Assembly (NCBI GenBank): GCA_003487665.1
Contig: DNFA01000015.1
Span: 88,009-152,008, forward strand
DNA: 64,000 nt
From: Oscillibacter sp.
GTDB taxonomy: Bacteria; Bacillota; Clostridia; Oscillospirales; Oscillospiraceae
Direction of reading: 5' to 3'
A program made the position numbers and the translations under genes. The notes beneath the pieces were generated by a model. That model did not search any database. It was not told the DNA's origin and saw only the letters and a program-made list of their open reading frames with translations. This document shows positions 18,097-26,113 of this stretch, piece after piece (positions within the stretch are counted from its first letter, which is position 1; each line of letters starts with the position of its first letter).

Positions 18097-18663
18097 GACT
18101 TTTCCTCCTTTGAGAGTTCTTGCAGGATCACGGCCATCAATATTTAACCGCGCCTGTTCACCGGCTCTGGCTTCCCGGACCAAGGCCAAGTGGTTGATGC
18201 GGATGTCCCGCTGGATGGCGTCGTAGTGCTGGCCGTTCCACTCACCCGGCGTTTCATCGAGCGTCAGATTGTAGCCGAGGGACAGCTCCTTCAGGCCGCA
18301 ATACCGCATCTCGTCGGTGTTGTGAATAACGATCTCCGCACGGACGTCATCCCCGCTTCGATACCCTTCCGTCAGGATGGTGCCGATCTGATGCTTCTGG
18401 ACGTTGTCCTTGTCCACCAGACCCGCATCATGCGTGATGATGATGGGCTTGCCCTGATACGAGGCAAGACTCTCAGCAGCGAAGACTTCCTCAGGGAGCC
18501 GAAGCTCCCTCCTGACGCTCCCGTCAGGGTTGGTGTACTCGAAGATACCCGTGCTGGTCAGGATCGGCCTGTCCATCAGGTAGCCTTCGGGAGTGAAATA
18601 CGTCTGGTTCAGCGGGAGGCTGTCCAGACGGATCACCTGAGATAATTTCGGGGCCTCACTCAT
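17179..18663 (-). CDS. Capsid maturation protease (DUF2213) fused to scaffold region
   Basis: A 494-aa protein. Residues about 10-185 form the DUF2213 prohead protease: KPIIITHDAG carries the likely His and KELSLGYN the likely Ser of a herpesvirus-type serine protease. Residues 190 onward are acidic, with long Asp/Glu/Thr runs and a coiled-coil-like end, as in scaffolds. ATG 18663 has AGGAGG at 8 bases. An internal ribosome site (AAAGGAGG) lies just before in-frame Met190, giving a separate scaffold product. Capsid and cement genes follow. Confidence 0.85.
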   Translation of the reverse strand: MSEAPKLSQVIRLDSLPLNQTYFTPEGYLMDRPILTSTGIFEYTNPDGSVRRELRLPEEVFAAESLASYQGKPIIITHDAGLVDKDNVQKHQIGTILTEGYRSGDDVRAEIVIHNTDEMRYCGLKELSLGYNLTLDETPGEWNGQHYDAIQRDIRINHLALVREARAGEQARLNIDGRDPARTLKGGKVMKKKNAPKNARRADGVLSPEELAKAIEEYKARRAQRLAAKTDEDPTEGTDPVVSAKPTNAPAAAQDDDDTVVAPAGQEPQTVEDKVAAVKDNRDRRDADGDPEDLESAKGVIANQDEDMDILFDIIDTLLAQKEFDEAGCTDPQTDEGDDTTDENNDEGDDDTDNQDSDDDPIPTATPADHTQGEVLNADGIDAIIRQRVKIGMIGKALNLDGVEDMSISAAKKAIIKAVRPEMRLDGKSDAFVNAAFEYAVADVESRSKKDVGYQKKQMFNRDSRTPVSNGVGSADSARQKMIERRQNRAKEEK

Positions 18664-18702
18664 TGGGCCCACCTCCTTTCGGAGTGTTCTGCAGCGTGAG
18701 CA

Positions 18703-19017
18703 TCACTTCTTCTCCTCACTCTGCCCGTTGTCTCCGTCACCGTCCCCGGCCTTTTCAGCGGTCAGGTCGCCGGCAGCGAAGACACTTCCGCCCTCGTCGG
18801 CGTTGGTTTCCTCTGCCGCAGCCACAACGGCTTTGGTGAGTTCCAGCGTCAAAATCTGGACGTGCTCGATCTCGTCGAGAAGCAAACCCTGATACACGTC
18901 GGTCAGGTCAGGGGCGTTCTGCTCCACATCCTGCACTCCCATAGCGAGAGAGTCGAGCTTTTCGCTCACCTTGCCAAGCTGACGTGCAAGACTGCTGATT
19001 GCACAAGCGTTCTTCAC
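18703..19017 (-). CDS. Small helical head-region protein, unknown
   Basis: A 104-aa protein with GTG start behind AAGGAAGG. Residues 5-30 (AISSLARQLGKVSEKLDSLAMGV) and 45-68 (LLLDEIEHVQILTLELTKAVVAA) are helical; the end is acidic and Gly-rich. Lies between the protease gene and a small Cys protein in the head module. No family recognised. Confidence 0.65.
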   Translation of the reverse strand: MKNACAISSLARQLGKVSEKLDSLAMGVQDVEQNAPDLTDVYQGLLLDEIEHVQILTLELTKAVVAAAEETNADEGGSVFAAGDLTAEKAGDGDGDNGQSEEKK

Positions 19018-19115
19018 GGCTCTTCCTTCCTTTCTTCTGAATTTGGCGCCGGGTGCGCCCCTATGGGGGCGTCACGGCTTCGGGTGGGTCTATATCTGGT
19101 CATCGCACTCACCAC

Positions 19116-19295
19116 CTATTCGCTCTTTCCGAAGCGGTCACGATGGAAGGTGCGTTCCCATTCAGCGAACTTATCCCTCTCGACTACCTCAGGCGAGCAG
19201 TTCTTGCCGCAGCGTTTGCGGCTGCGCTTGCAGATGCAAACGGTCTTACCGTTCTGGAAGTCGATGAAGACCTTGATCTTCTCTTTCGTTTCCAT
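19116..19295 (-). CDS. Small Cys-rich phage protein, possible zinc binder
   Basis: A 59-aa basic protein starting METKEKIKVFIDFQNGKTVC after GGAGAGGAC. It has four Cys in VCICKRSRKRCGKNC, which could form a zinc site. It lies between the Mu F-like and head-region genes, overlapped by none. The 98 bases downstream contain a short GC hairpin without T-run. Function unknown. Confidence 0.6.
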   Translation of the reverse strand: METKEKIKVFIDFQNGKTVCICKRSRKRCGKNCSPEVVERDKFAEWERTFHRDRFGKSE

Positions 19296-19315
19296 GTCCT
19301 CTCCTCCTCGCCTGA

Positions 19316-20254
19316 TTATTTCATGGGGATATTCACCCCGTCGTAGTCGAACACGGGGATTGCCACACAGCGGCAACAGTAATCCTCGCCGGGGTGGCAT
19401 TTGCGGCCGGTGTAGACTCGGCCAGCCTTGGTGTCGTACCACATCTCAGGCGGGTCGTTCCAATCGAAGGTCTTCCCGTTCAGCGCCGCATGGCACGGGC
19501 GGACGCGGGAATCGTGGGACGTAGACCACCGATACTTCTTGCAGCCGGCGTCGGTCTGCTGCATCTTCGTGATCTGTGCGTTCAACGTCGCAAGCTGGTC
19601 ACGGGCCAAAAGTTGGGCGTGGCGCTTGGACGTGCCGTACTCGCTCTGGATGTCCTTCTGGATGTCACGGATCGGTCGCCCGTTCAAGTAGCCATCCAGA
19701 ATGATTTGCCGCATATTGCCGAGCGTCTCGGTCGGCAGGCTCTTGATGTAGGCCACGTTCTCGGCGATCCACCTCTGGATGGCCTGCTCGTACAACTCGC
19801 CCGAGTAGTAGTCGTCCAGGATGTCGATGCCCAGCGTGTCCTTGACGGCGCGTTTCCACTCTCGTACTGAGGTGTTCTGCGTCATCTTGGCGATCTGCTG
19901 GATTTTGCTGTCAAGGCCGAACTGCGCGATGCGCTTTTCCAGAGCTGCAGACACTTCCTGAAGCATCTGACGGATGCGGGCGTCGAGGTCGCGGCTGTCA
20001 TCCAGTCGGGAGTCTCCACGCCGTTCCCGCTTGTACTCGTTCATCATGGCGGGCAGTTTCTTCTTCAGTTCCTCGTTCAGCAGCCGCATATAGGCGCCGG
20101 CGATGCGCCGGTACTCACGCTCTGCAGATTGCGGGTATTGCGGGGTGGTCTTCGCAGGAAGGGGTCTATTTCCCCGAAACTTGGGGCGTACAGCCTTTTT
20201 AACCACCTCTTGGTATTGGTTGTTGGTCAAAGACAAAGCCCCCTTTACGGTCAT
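19316..20254 (-). CDS. Phage minor head protein (Mu F / SPP1 gp7-like)
   Basis: A protein of up to 312 aa. The C-terminal half carries the Mu F head domain: DQLATLNAQITKMQQTDAGCKKYRWSTSHDSRVRPCHAALNG is shown here in parts as RDQLATLNAQITKMQ, YRWSTSHDSRVRPCHAALNG and GRKCHPGEDYCCRCVAIP; the H/C residues are characteristic. It is made right after the portal and is usually bound inside the capsid near the portal. No ribosome site precedes ATG 20254; AAAGGGGG lies 8 bases before a TTG at 20230, so that may be the true start. Confidence 0.85.
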   Translation of the reverse strand: MTVKGALSLTNNQYQEVVKKAVRPKFRGNRPLPAKTTPQYPQSAEREYRRIAGAYMRLLNEELKKKLPAMMNEYKRERRGDSRLDDSRDLDARIRQMLQEVSAALEKRIAQFGLDSKIQQIAKMTQNTSVREWKRAVKDTLGIDILDDYYSGELYEQAIQRWIAENVAYIKSLPTETLGNMRQIILDGYLNGRPIRDIQKDIQSEYGTSKRHAQLLARDQLATLNAQITKMQQTDAGCKKYRWSTSHDSRVRPCHAALNGKTFDWNDPPEMWYDTKAGRVYTGRKCHPGEDYCCRCVAIPVFDYDGVNIPMK

Positions 20255-20282
20255 TTACGCAGGTTTGGCGATGGGTTGCGGG

Positions 20283-20317
20283 CAAAAGAAAAGCAGGGCG
20301 GTCATTGTCCGCTCTGC
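20283..20317 (-). terminator. Imperfect terminator after portal fusion gene
   Basis: A 9-bp stem GCAGAGCGG/CCGCCCTGC with one mismatch followed by TTTTCTTTT on the - strand. Being inside the late operon, it probably only reduces read-through. Confidence 0.5.
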
Positions 20318-20328
20318 CTATTTCCCAT

Positions 20329-23295
20329 CTACCTCTGAAACAACTTCGAGGCAGTAGACGTCAGGTATGGTGCAGATCCTCCGATTTCACCCGGTCTGCC
20401 CTCATGTCCAAAATTTCCAGATCCGGGGCCACCGTCGAGATCGGAGGAATCCCCTCTATTTCCGACTTCCTCAAGCGTAAGTTTCACGGCTTTGTATTTC
20501 CCAACGGAATAATCAGGGTCGGTATCAAGAACCTTGAATCTTGCCTTCTTGGAATACAGGACTTCATCCATGTCGACGTCGGCCACATCCTTGATGGAAA
20601 CACCACTCTTCGACTTGCATTCAAGCACAACGTTGTACGAATCAGGGTCATCACCGTCTCTGGATCTGAACACTCTCTTTAGAGCATCATCCCCAGTAGA
20701 CCAGCTTGACAGATGACCGAGTCCGAACGTGCTGCCCCCTGACGACTCTGCGATGAACTTATCAAAGGCATCCTTGTCCATTGTCATCGCGCGCTTGGTC
20801 GTACCTGCGTACTTGTCTGAGAGTGAAATCGCTTTTTCAATGGCCGCTGCGCTCTTTTCGGCGGTAGCCTTTTCTTCACTGTCCATCAGTGAACCGCGCG
20901 TCGCATATACACCCGAGTACCCAGCAGAAGCCGCCACGACATCCTTATAGTTCCTTGTGTAGTCCGATGTCGCATCGACCATTTCCTGCACTTCACGGTC
21001 GCTCAGCTCGCGTCCAGCATTCTTACTCCACTCTGATTTCTTTGCAGAGTAAACGCCTCTTTCGAGTCCATGGCTGGTTTCGCCGTTATATGGGGAGGTG
21101 TTTCCTTCGCGTTCCTCCGAGCCGCCGATCTCGCCTTTACGTCCCTCGTGTCCAAAATTGCCACTCCCCGGTCCGCCATCCTCTTCAAAAGGGTCGCATT
21201 CACCTCGAAGAGTCGCCTTCAGGAGCTTCACATCATCCGCAAACGGCTGGAACAGCGACGGGGTCAGCAGCTCGATTTCCTCCAGCGTTCTGAACTGCGG
21301 GTCGGCCATTTCGCCATCCACGCAATTCGGCTCGCCTTCGTACTCAGTACACAGGAAGATGTACGGCTGAATGCCGGTGTCAGGCTCCATAGGACCTCTT
21401 CCGAGCGGGATCAGCTCTTTCGGGCTGATGCCGAACTCTTCCTCTGCTTCACGGAACGCCGCCTGCTTCGGAGCCTCGCCTTCCTTGATGTGACCGCCGG
21501 GGCCACAAATCAGGCCGTGGCCGAACTCCGTCTTTCTGGTTCCACTCAGAACCTTGCCCTGAGAGACCACCAGAACGCCTACACAGGCTTTTGTATCTTC
21601 TGGGGTAGATGTATTCCCATCACCCTTGACATCCTGTACCGAGGCTTTAGCGCGATTTTGCGGGGCGTTGGCGGCTGACTGTTGACGTTCCTCGTCGCTC
21701 ATGTCCTGCGGCAGCTTGGTCGCAGCAGGTGCGGCGGCGGGAGCTTCACCGTCTCCGCCGGGGTCTTTCTTGTGCTCTTCGGTGCTGGTGCCCTCGGCAT
21801 AGTCAGCGAACTGGCCCTGCTCGAAAATGCTCTGCCCAACGTCACCGGAAACCTGACCGCCCTCTGCAGGCTCGTCGGGGAACAGATCCTCGTCGTCGTA
21901 TTCGTCGAGCATATTCTCGACGTCGAACTCCTCGCTGTCGGCCAGCTTTGCGCGAACCTCGCTCGGGTCGATAACCTGCTTGTCGATGTAAAGCTGGGCA
22001 GTCTGCGCTCTGGTGAACTGTGTCTGCGCCCGCTTCTGGTCAAGGTCTGCCTGCTCCGTGTCGCTGAGCGACCACAGTGGGTTGAACTCCACCTTGATCT
22101 TCGGCACTTCATCCACTTCGCCGGTACGGACGCCTGCTTGGAAAATGACCGACAGCAGATAGCGCAGGTTCTTCTTCACCATGCGCTTCTGGATGCGCTC
22201 CAGATAGTTGTACCAGTTCTCCAAATCGGCGTCGCCGGTGGCGTTCATGCCTGCCGGCGAACGGCCAAAAAGGATGGTCTGAGGAATCGAGGTCAGCGCC
22301 GACAGGAAGTTGCAGGTCGAGTCGATGACGTCGGAGACGCCGCTGAACTGGAACTGCCTGAAGTCGTAGTCCTCGCCTTCGCTGTCAATGGTAATGCTGT
22401 TCAGCAGGCCGCGGGCCATGTCAATCGTCTGCAGACGGCGCAGGACTCTGTCCTCGCCCTCTTCGGTGGCAAGCTCTGCGGCCAGATCCTTCATCTTGTA
22501 GACCGCCTGAACGGAGCGGTCGAGCAGCTTCGTTGCGCTGCCGTGGGCCACTTCCGCATCACGGATGGCCCTGTTGATTCGCACATACTCGGGGATGCCC
22601 CATAGCTGGTAAATCGAATTGGTCGTGTTCTCGGGCAAGATGCCGTTCTGGAACACCAGACACCGGCTGTCGTGAACGGTGAACGAACCGGTGCGGCTCG
22701 TCACGTGGTAGAACTCGGGCATACCGAGGCGGGAGCCTCTGGTGCGGAACGGGTCACGCGGGTCGTAGGAGAACATACTCTGGTAGTCGGGCTGGATCAC
22801 CGAGCGGTCATAGACGCGAATATCGTCAATCGACCGGATGTTGCGCCAGTCCAGAGGCTCGTCGATGCCGCGGCCGTCGTTAATCATCATCACGGCGATG
22901 GAACCTCCGAAGAGCCGCGCCCAGCGGATGGCGGTCATGGCCGTTTCTTCCCAGTCCAGCTCGTCGAGGGCTTCCGTATAGAAGTCCTCGATTTTCTGGT
23001 CTTTGGTGCTCTCCAGCGTGAAGCCGTGCTTGATGGCCTCCTCTGCGGGCGTGTCGATGATTTTCGCAAACAGGCCGTTGCCCTCGTAGTACATGGTGAG
23101 CAGTTCATCGGGAACCACAGGCTCGGCACGGAACCGATACCCTTCCGTGGTGTCCTTGCTCGTGCCGTACTTGTTCATCATGTTCACGTAGCCGTCGGCT
23201 CGGTAGGGGCGAACGGCCTTGCCGGTCTGCATCTCGATCAGGTGGGCGTACCTCTTCACGATGCGCTCGGCTTGGTCTTTGCGTCTGTCGTCCAT
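20329..23295 (-). CDS. Portal protein fused to Nudix hydrolase and ADP-ribosyltransferase-like domains
   Basis: One uninterrupted 988-codon frame. Residues 1 to about 480 are a DUF1073-type portal (VVPDELLTMYYEGNGLFAKI, RWARLFGGSIAVMMINDG, FGRSPAGMNATGDADLENWY). An acidic linker leads to a Nudix domain (about 565-690) with a complete box GHIKEGE-x7-REAEEEFGI near 599-624. A Gly motif GGPGSGNFGH...GEIGGS (about 704-724) is repeated at about 952-973. Between them lies a domain with order R (KRAMTM, about 835), S-x-S/T (LSSWST, about 862) and DEVLY (about 911), the R-S-E pattern of ADP-ribosyltransferases. The portal call is firm, Nudix firm, ART probable. The start follows GAGGTGAGAGGG. Confidence 0.88.
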   Translation of the reverse strand: MDDRRKDQAERIVKRYAHLIEMQTGKAVRPYRADGYVNMMNKYGTSKDTTEGYRFRAEPVVPDELLTMYYEGNGLFAKIIDTPAEEAIKHGFTLESTKDQKIEDFYTEALDELDWEETAMTAIRWARLFGGSIAVMMINDGRGIDEPLDWRNIRSIDDIRVYDRSVIQPDYQSMFSYDPRDPFRTRGSRLGMPEFYHVTSRTGSFTVHDSRCLVFQNGILPENTTNSIYQLWGIPEYVRINRAIRDAEVAHGSATKLLDRSVQAVYKMKDLAAELATEEGEDRVLRRLQTIDMARGLLNSITIDSEGEDYDFRQFQFSGVSDVIDSTCNFLSALTSIPQTILFGRSPAGMNATGDADLENWYNYLERIQKRMVKKNLRYLLSVIFQAGVRTGEVDEVPKIKVEFNPLWSLSDTEQADLDQKRAQTQFTRAQTAQLYIDKQVIDPSEVRAKLADSEEFDVENMLDEYDDEDLFPDEPAEGGQVSGDVGQSIFEQGQFADYAEGTSTEEHKKDPGGDGEAPAAAPAATKLPQDMSDEERQQSAANAPQNRAKASVQDVKGDGNTSTPEDTKACVGVLVVSQGKVLSGTRKTEFGHGLICGPGGHIKEGEAPKQAAFREAEEEFGISPKELIPLGRGPMEPDTGIQPYIFLCTEYEGEPNCVDGEMADPQFRTLEEIELLTPSLFQPFADDVKLLKATLRGECDPFEEDGGPGSGNFGHEGRKGEIGGSEEREGNTSPYNGETSHGLERGVYSAKKSEWSKNAGRELSDREVQEMVDATSDYTRNYKDVVAASAGYSGVYATRGSLMDSEEKATAEKSAAAIEKAISLSDKYAGTTKRAMTMDKDAFDKFIAESSGGSTFGLGHLSSWSTGDDALKRVFRSRDGDDPDSYNVVLECKSKSGVSIKDVADVDMDEVLYSKKARFKVLDTDPDYSVGKYKAVKLTLEEVGNRGDSSDLDGGPGSGNFGHEGRPGEIGGSAPYLTSTASKLFQR

Positions 23296-23312
23296 ACCCT
23301 CTCACCTCTTTC

Positions 23313-24737
23313 TCAAATCAGGTTGCCGACGTTGAACGCCGTCTTCGTTTCGATCTCCGCAAATGCGTTGGCGCTTGCATCGACCATATCCTTGAACTTT
23401 CCGTCGGGAAAGTTCTCAAGCTGCGTCAGGTACGCCTCGTTCCATTCGCCATACATGATGTCGAAGTTGCCGGCTTGCCATTGGGCGGCCATAGGCTCGG
23501 CTCTGGCCTCTTTACTGCCGCTTTCAGCGACGGCCGTAACGTCGAAGCCAGACAGGAACTTGATGTAGGACTCGGCCTGCTCTTTGCCGGCTTGTCCGGG
23601 GTCTTTCGGCAGGCGGACGCGGACGCGCTTGTACGCCGCACGGTCTGCCTGAGCAGTCAGCTTTATCGTCTTTCGCACATCGGAGGCGTTCATCTGCTTG
23701 TTGATGACGTCCGCGATGACGTATCGGCCGTTCTTCCGCTTGCCCATCAGGACGCCTGCGGTATAGGCCGGGTCGCCGTTCTCGGTTTTCTCGGTTGCCG
23801 CCAAGTCCCAGCAGCGAACCCACTGGATGACGTCCTGCGGCATGATGGTCAGGATCTCGCCAAGCTGCGTTCTCTTGAAGAACAGGCCGGCGGCGGCCCT
23901 GATCTTCCAGTTGCCTTTGAGGAGTCGCTCGCGCTGGATGACCGACAGTGCCTTCAGGTTGGACAGGTAGCCGGGGTCGATACGCAGCAGCTCTTGGTTG
24001 TCGTACACGGAAGACATGATGAACGTCACCGACTTCGGTTCGTTCTTCTCTTCCGGTGTGGTCAGATTGAAGCGTTCCCAGAGTTCCTCTCTGGTGTCCG
24101 CCCAGTAAACGACCTCGTCACGCCGAATCATGTAGCGAATGAGGCCAGAACGCTCAGAGATGGGATAGCCGGTGTCTTGGTCGATCCACCATGCGATGAA
24201 CTTCGCCACCCAGCTATCAGCGTCAGGGTTGCAGGTCGCTCGAACGAACGGCTTGACGCCGCAGGTCGAACGGTTACGGGACAGCATATAGAAGAAAATC
24301 TCCTCGCTGAAATGCGTCAGCTCGTCGAAGCCAATCTCGCAGATCTGAGCGCCCTGCCAGTTGTCCAGCTCTTCCGAACGCTCGATGTGCGCGAAGGACA
24401 CCTTGGAAACCTCGTTGCCGTTCTTATCTCGAAACGACCACGTGCCGTCGGAGATTTTGCGCTGTGCCCCGTTGATACCGTGGTACATCTTCTGGGCTTC
24501 ATCCCACAGACCGCCTTGGGCGAAAATCTGCTTGTAGTTCTTCCTGAAGATCGTGCAGCCGAAGCCCTTGACATTCTTGTATCTCAACGCCGACAGCAGC
24601 AGGCCGTAGGTCTTGCCGCCACCGGCCGCTCCGCCGTAGATGCAGATGTCCGCAGGGGTTGCAAGAAACTTCTCTTGCGGGCCGAACTGCGGCTTCAGCA
24701 CACGGACTTTTCTCTCAGGACTCTTGCTGGTCGCCAT
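23313..24737 (-). CDS. Terminase large subunit
   Basis: A 474-aa packaging motor. The ATPase has Walker A GGAAGGGKT (residues 35-43) and Walker B ICEIGFDELTHF with adjacent acidic residue; the coupling motif region (ATCNPDADSWVAKFIAWW) follows. The C-terminal part holds the RNase H-like nuclease (VRCWDLAATEK with its Asp, later DVTAVAESGSKEARAEPMAAQWQAGN, shown in parts). It overlaps the small subunit by 23 bases. Pairs with the portal just downstream. Confidence 0.95.
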   Translation of the reverse strand: MATSKSPERKVRVLKPQFGPQEKFLATPADICIYGGAAGGGKTYGLLLSALRYKNVKGFGCTIFRKNYKQIFAQGGLWDEAQKMYHGINGAQRKISDGTWSFRDKNGNEVSKVSFAHIERSEELDNWQGAQICEIGFDELTHFSEEIFFYMLSRNRSTCGVKPFVRATCNPDADSWVAKFIAWWIDQDTGYPISERSGLIRYMIRRDEVVYWADTREELWERFNLTTPEEKNEPKSVTFIMSSVYDNQELLRIDPGYLSNLKALSVIQRERLLKGNWKIRAAAGLFFKRTQLGEILTIMPQDVIQWVRCWDLAATEKTENGDPAYTAGVLMGKRKNGRYVIADVINKQMNASDVRKTIKLTAQADRAAYKRVRVRLPKDPGQAGKEQAESYIKFLSGFDVTAVAESGSKEARAEPMAAQWQAGNFDIMYGEWNEAYLTQLENFPDGKFKDMVDASANAFAEIETKTAFNVGNLI

Positions 24738-25191
24738 CGTCCCTGCCGTTTGCGGGGAGATAGATCAGAACATCTTCGGAATCATCGCCGGCGGAGAGGG
24801 CGACTTCCTGCCGCTGCGCCCACTGGGTACGCTTGCGGTTGTTCAGCCAATACATAATTGCCATAGTGTCTGGCACTATGTTCTTCGTCGTGTTCTTGAT
24901 GCGGACGGGCTTCGGGTTGCCATCCTTATCCATGTCGATTGTTTTCTCGGTGTCGGTAATCTGGTAGCCCAAAGCCCTTTGATAAAGTGCCTTCTCGACC
25001 TTAGAGTCGGCGATGTTCTTTCCTCGCTCGACTGCGTCGTTCAGGCTCTCATGCTCCTGCTTCCAGCGAATAAAGGTGCGCGTCGAGATGCCGAAAGCCT
25101 CGGCAATCTCGTCGTTCGTGGCTCCCTTGATTGCCAGCGACCAAGCCCAATCGTCGTGGTATTCGGGATTGTACTTGCTGAGGGCCGGCAT
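24715..25191 (-). CDS. Terminase small subunit
   Basis: A 158-aa DNA-recognition subunit. Residues about 12-50 form a helix-turn-helix (WAWSLAIKGATNDEIAEAFG, then ISTRTFIRWKQEHESL), followed by a helical oligomerisation region (ERGKNIADSKVEKALYQRAL) and an end with IMYWLNNRKRTQW, typical of SPP1/Terminase_2-like small subunits. It is directly followed by the large subunit. The ribosome site (AGGAAAG) is rather distant. Confidence 0.88.
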   Translation of the reverse strand: MPALSKYNPEYHDDWAWSLAIKGATNDEIAEAFGISTRTFIRWKQEHESLNDAVERGKNIADSKVEKALYQRALGYQITDTEKTIDMDKDGNPKPVRIKNTTKNIVPDTMAIMYWLNNRKRTQWAQRQEVALSAGDDSEDVLIYLPANGRDDGDQQES

Positions 25192-25201
25192 ATCACATCA
25201 C

Positions 25202-26113
25202 TCACTTTCCTGCCAGATATTCGGTGGCAAGCATTTCGATCAACTGCCAACGGTTCTTGCTCGTGATAGCACCGTCCTTCTCGGCCTTCTTGATGGCCTT
25301 CGTAATGGTAGCTGCAGACTCCGCAGGGATGGCGTTGCTGCCGAAAATCTTCGTCAGATACGTCCACTCCTCGTCGTCCTTGAAGCCGACCTCGTCCATC
25401 TTCTCCGTGACGCTCTCAATCATGGAGTGGATGGCGGCGCCGACGTTGCGGATGTCGGAGAACTTCTGGTAGCGGGCCAGCGCCTCGATGAACTGCTTGC
25501 ACTGCTCGTAGGGCGCGACACCGATAATCTCAGGTGCCGAGGACTCAAGGTTCTTCACCAGCGCGTCCATATCCTTCACCTGATGCGGCAGGAACGAAAA
25601 CGTGATGTTCTTGAAGTCGAAATGCACCGCCGGTGACAGCAGCTTATCGTACTGCTCCAGAGGCTCCTCCATGATGTCCTTGCCGATGAAGCTCTCCAGC
25701 ATATCATCCACGTCGTCGAGCATCTTGCAGATCTCGCGCAGGATGGACGGGTCATCGAAACCGCTGATGGCGTTGTGGGCCAACTGCTTCGACGCGATCT
25801 TGGAGCGGGACAGGCCGCTCACGTCGATGATGGCGATAATCTCCTTCATGCCGGCGGCGCGGGCGCTCTTGATGCGGTGGTGGCCGGAGATAATCTCCAG
25901 AACGCCGTCTTTCTCCACCAGCAGGGGCAGGCTCTCAAGCTGGCCGCGGTTCTTGATGTTCGCGGTGAGCTGATCCTGCATTTCCTTCTTCATGATGCGG
26001 GCGTTGATGTCCTGCTCCCGCACCTTATCAAGCTGGACTTTGGCGATAATCAGGCCAGTGCCCATGTCGTAAATCTTCTCGTAGCTCATTGCTGTGCTCT
26101 CTTCTGCTGCCAT
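25202..26113 (-). CDS. ParB/Srx-type nuclease-domain protein
   Basis: A 303-aa protein. Residues about 20-110 are a ParB N-terminal-like domain: KVQLDKVREQDINARIM, LLVEKDGVLEIISGHHRI and KSARAAGMKEIIAII; the GHHRIKSA box is characteristic. The rest is helical and unrecognised (FSFLPHQVKDMDALVKNLES). Such proteins often sit before phage terminases, together with methyltransferases; they may be CTP-binding or nuclease enzymes rather than partition proteins. ATG 26113 has GAGGAGGGAG; it overlaps the methyltransferase gene end by 28 bases. Confidence 0.82.
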   Translation of the reverse strand: MAAEESTAMSYEKIYDMGTGLIIAKVQLDKVREQDINARIMKKEMQDQLTANIKNRGQLESLPLLVEKDGVLEIISGHHRIKSARAAGMKEIIAIIDVSGLSRSKIASKQLAHNAISGFDDPSILREICKMLDDVDDMLESFIGKDIMEEPLEQYDKLLSPAVHFDFKNITFSFLPHQVKDMDALVKNLESSAPEIIGVAPYEQCKQFIEALARYQKFSDIRNVGAAIHSMIESVTEKMDEVGFKDDEEWTYLTKIFGSNAIPAESAATITKAIKKAEKDGAITSKNRWQLIEMLATEYLAGK

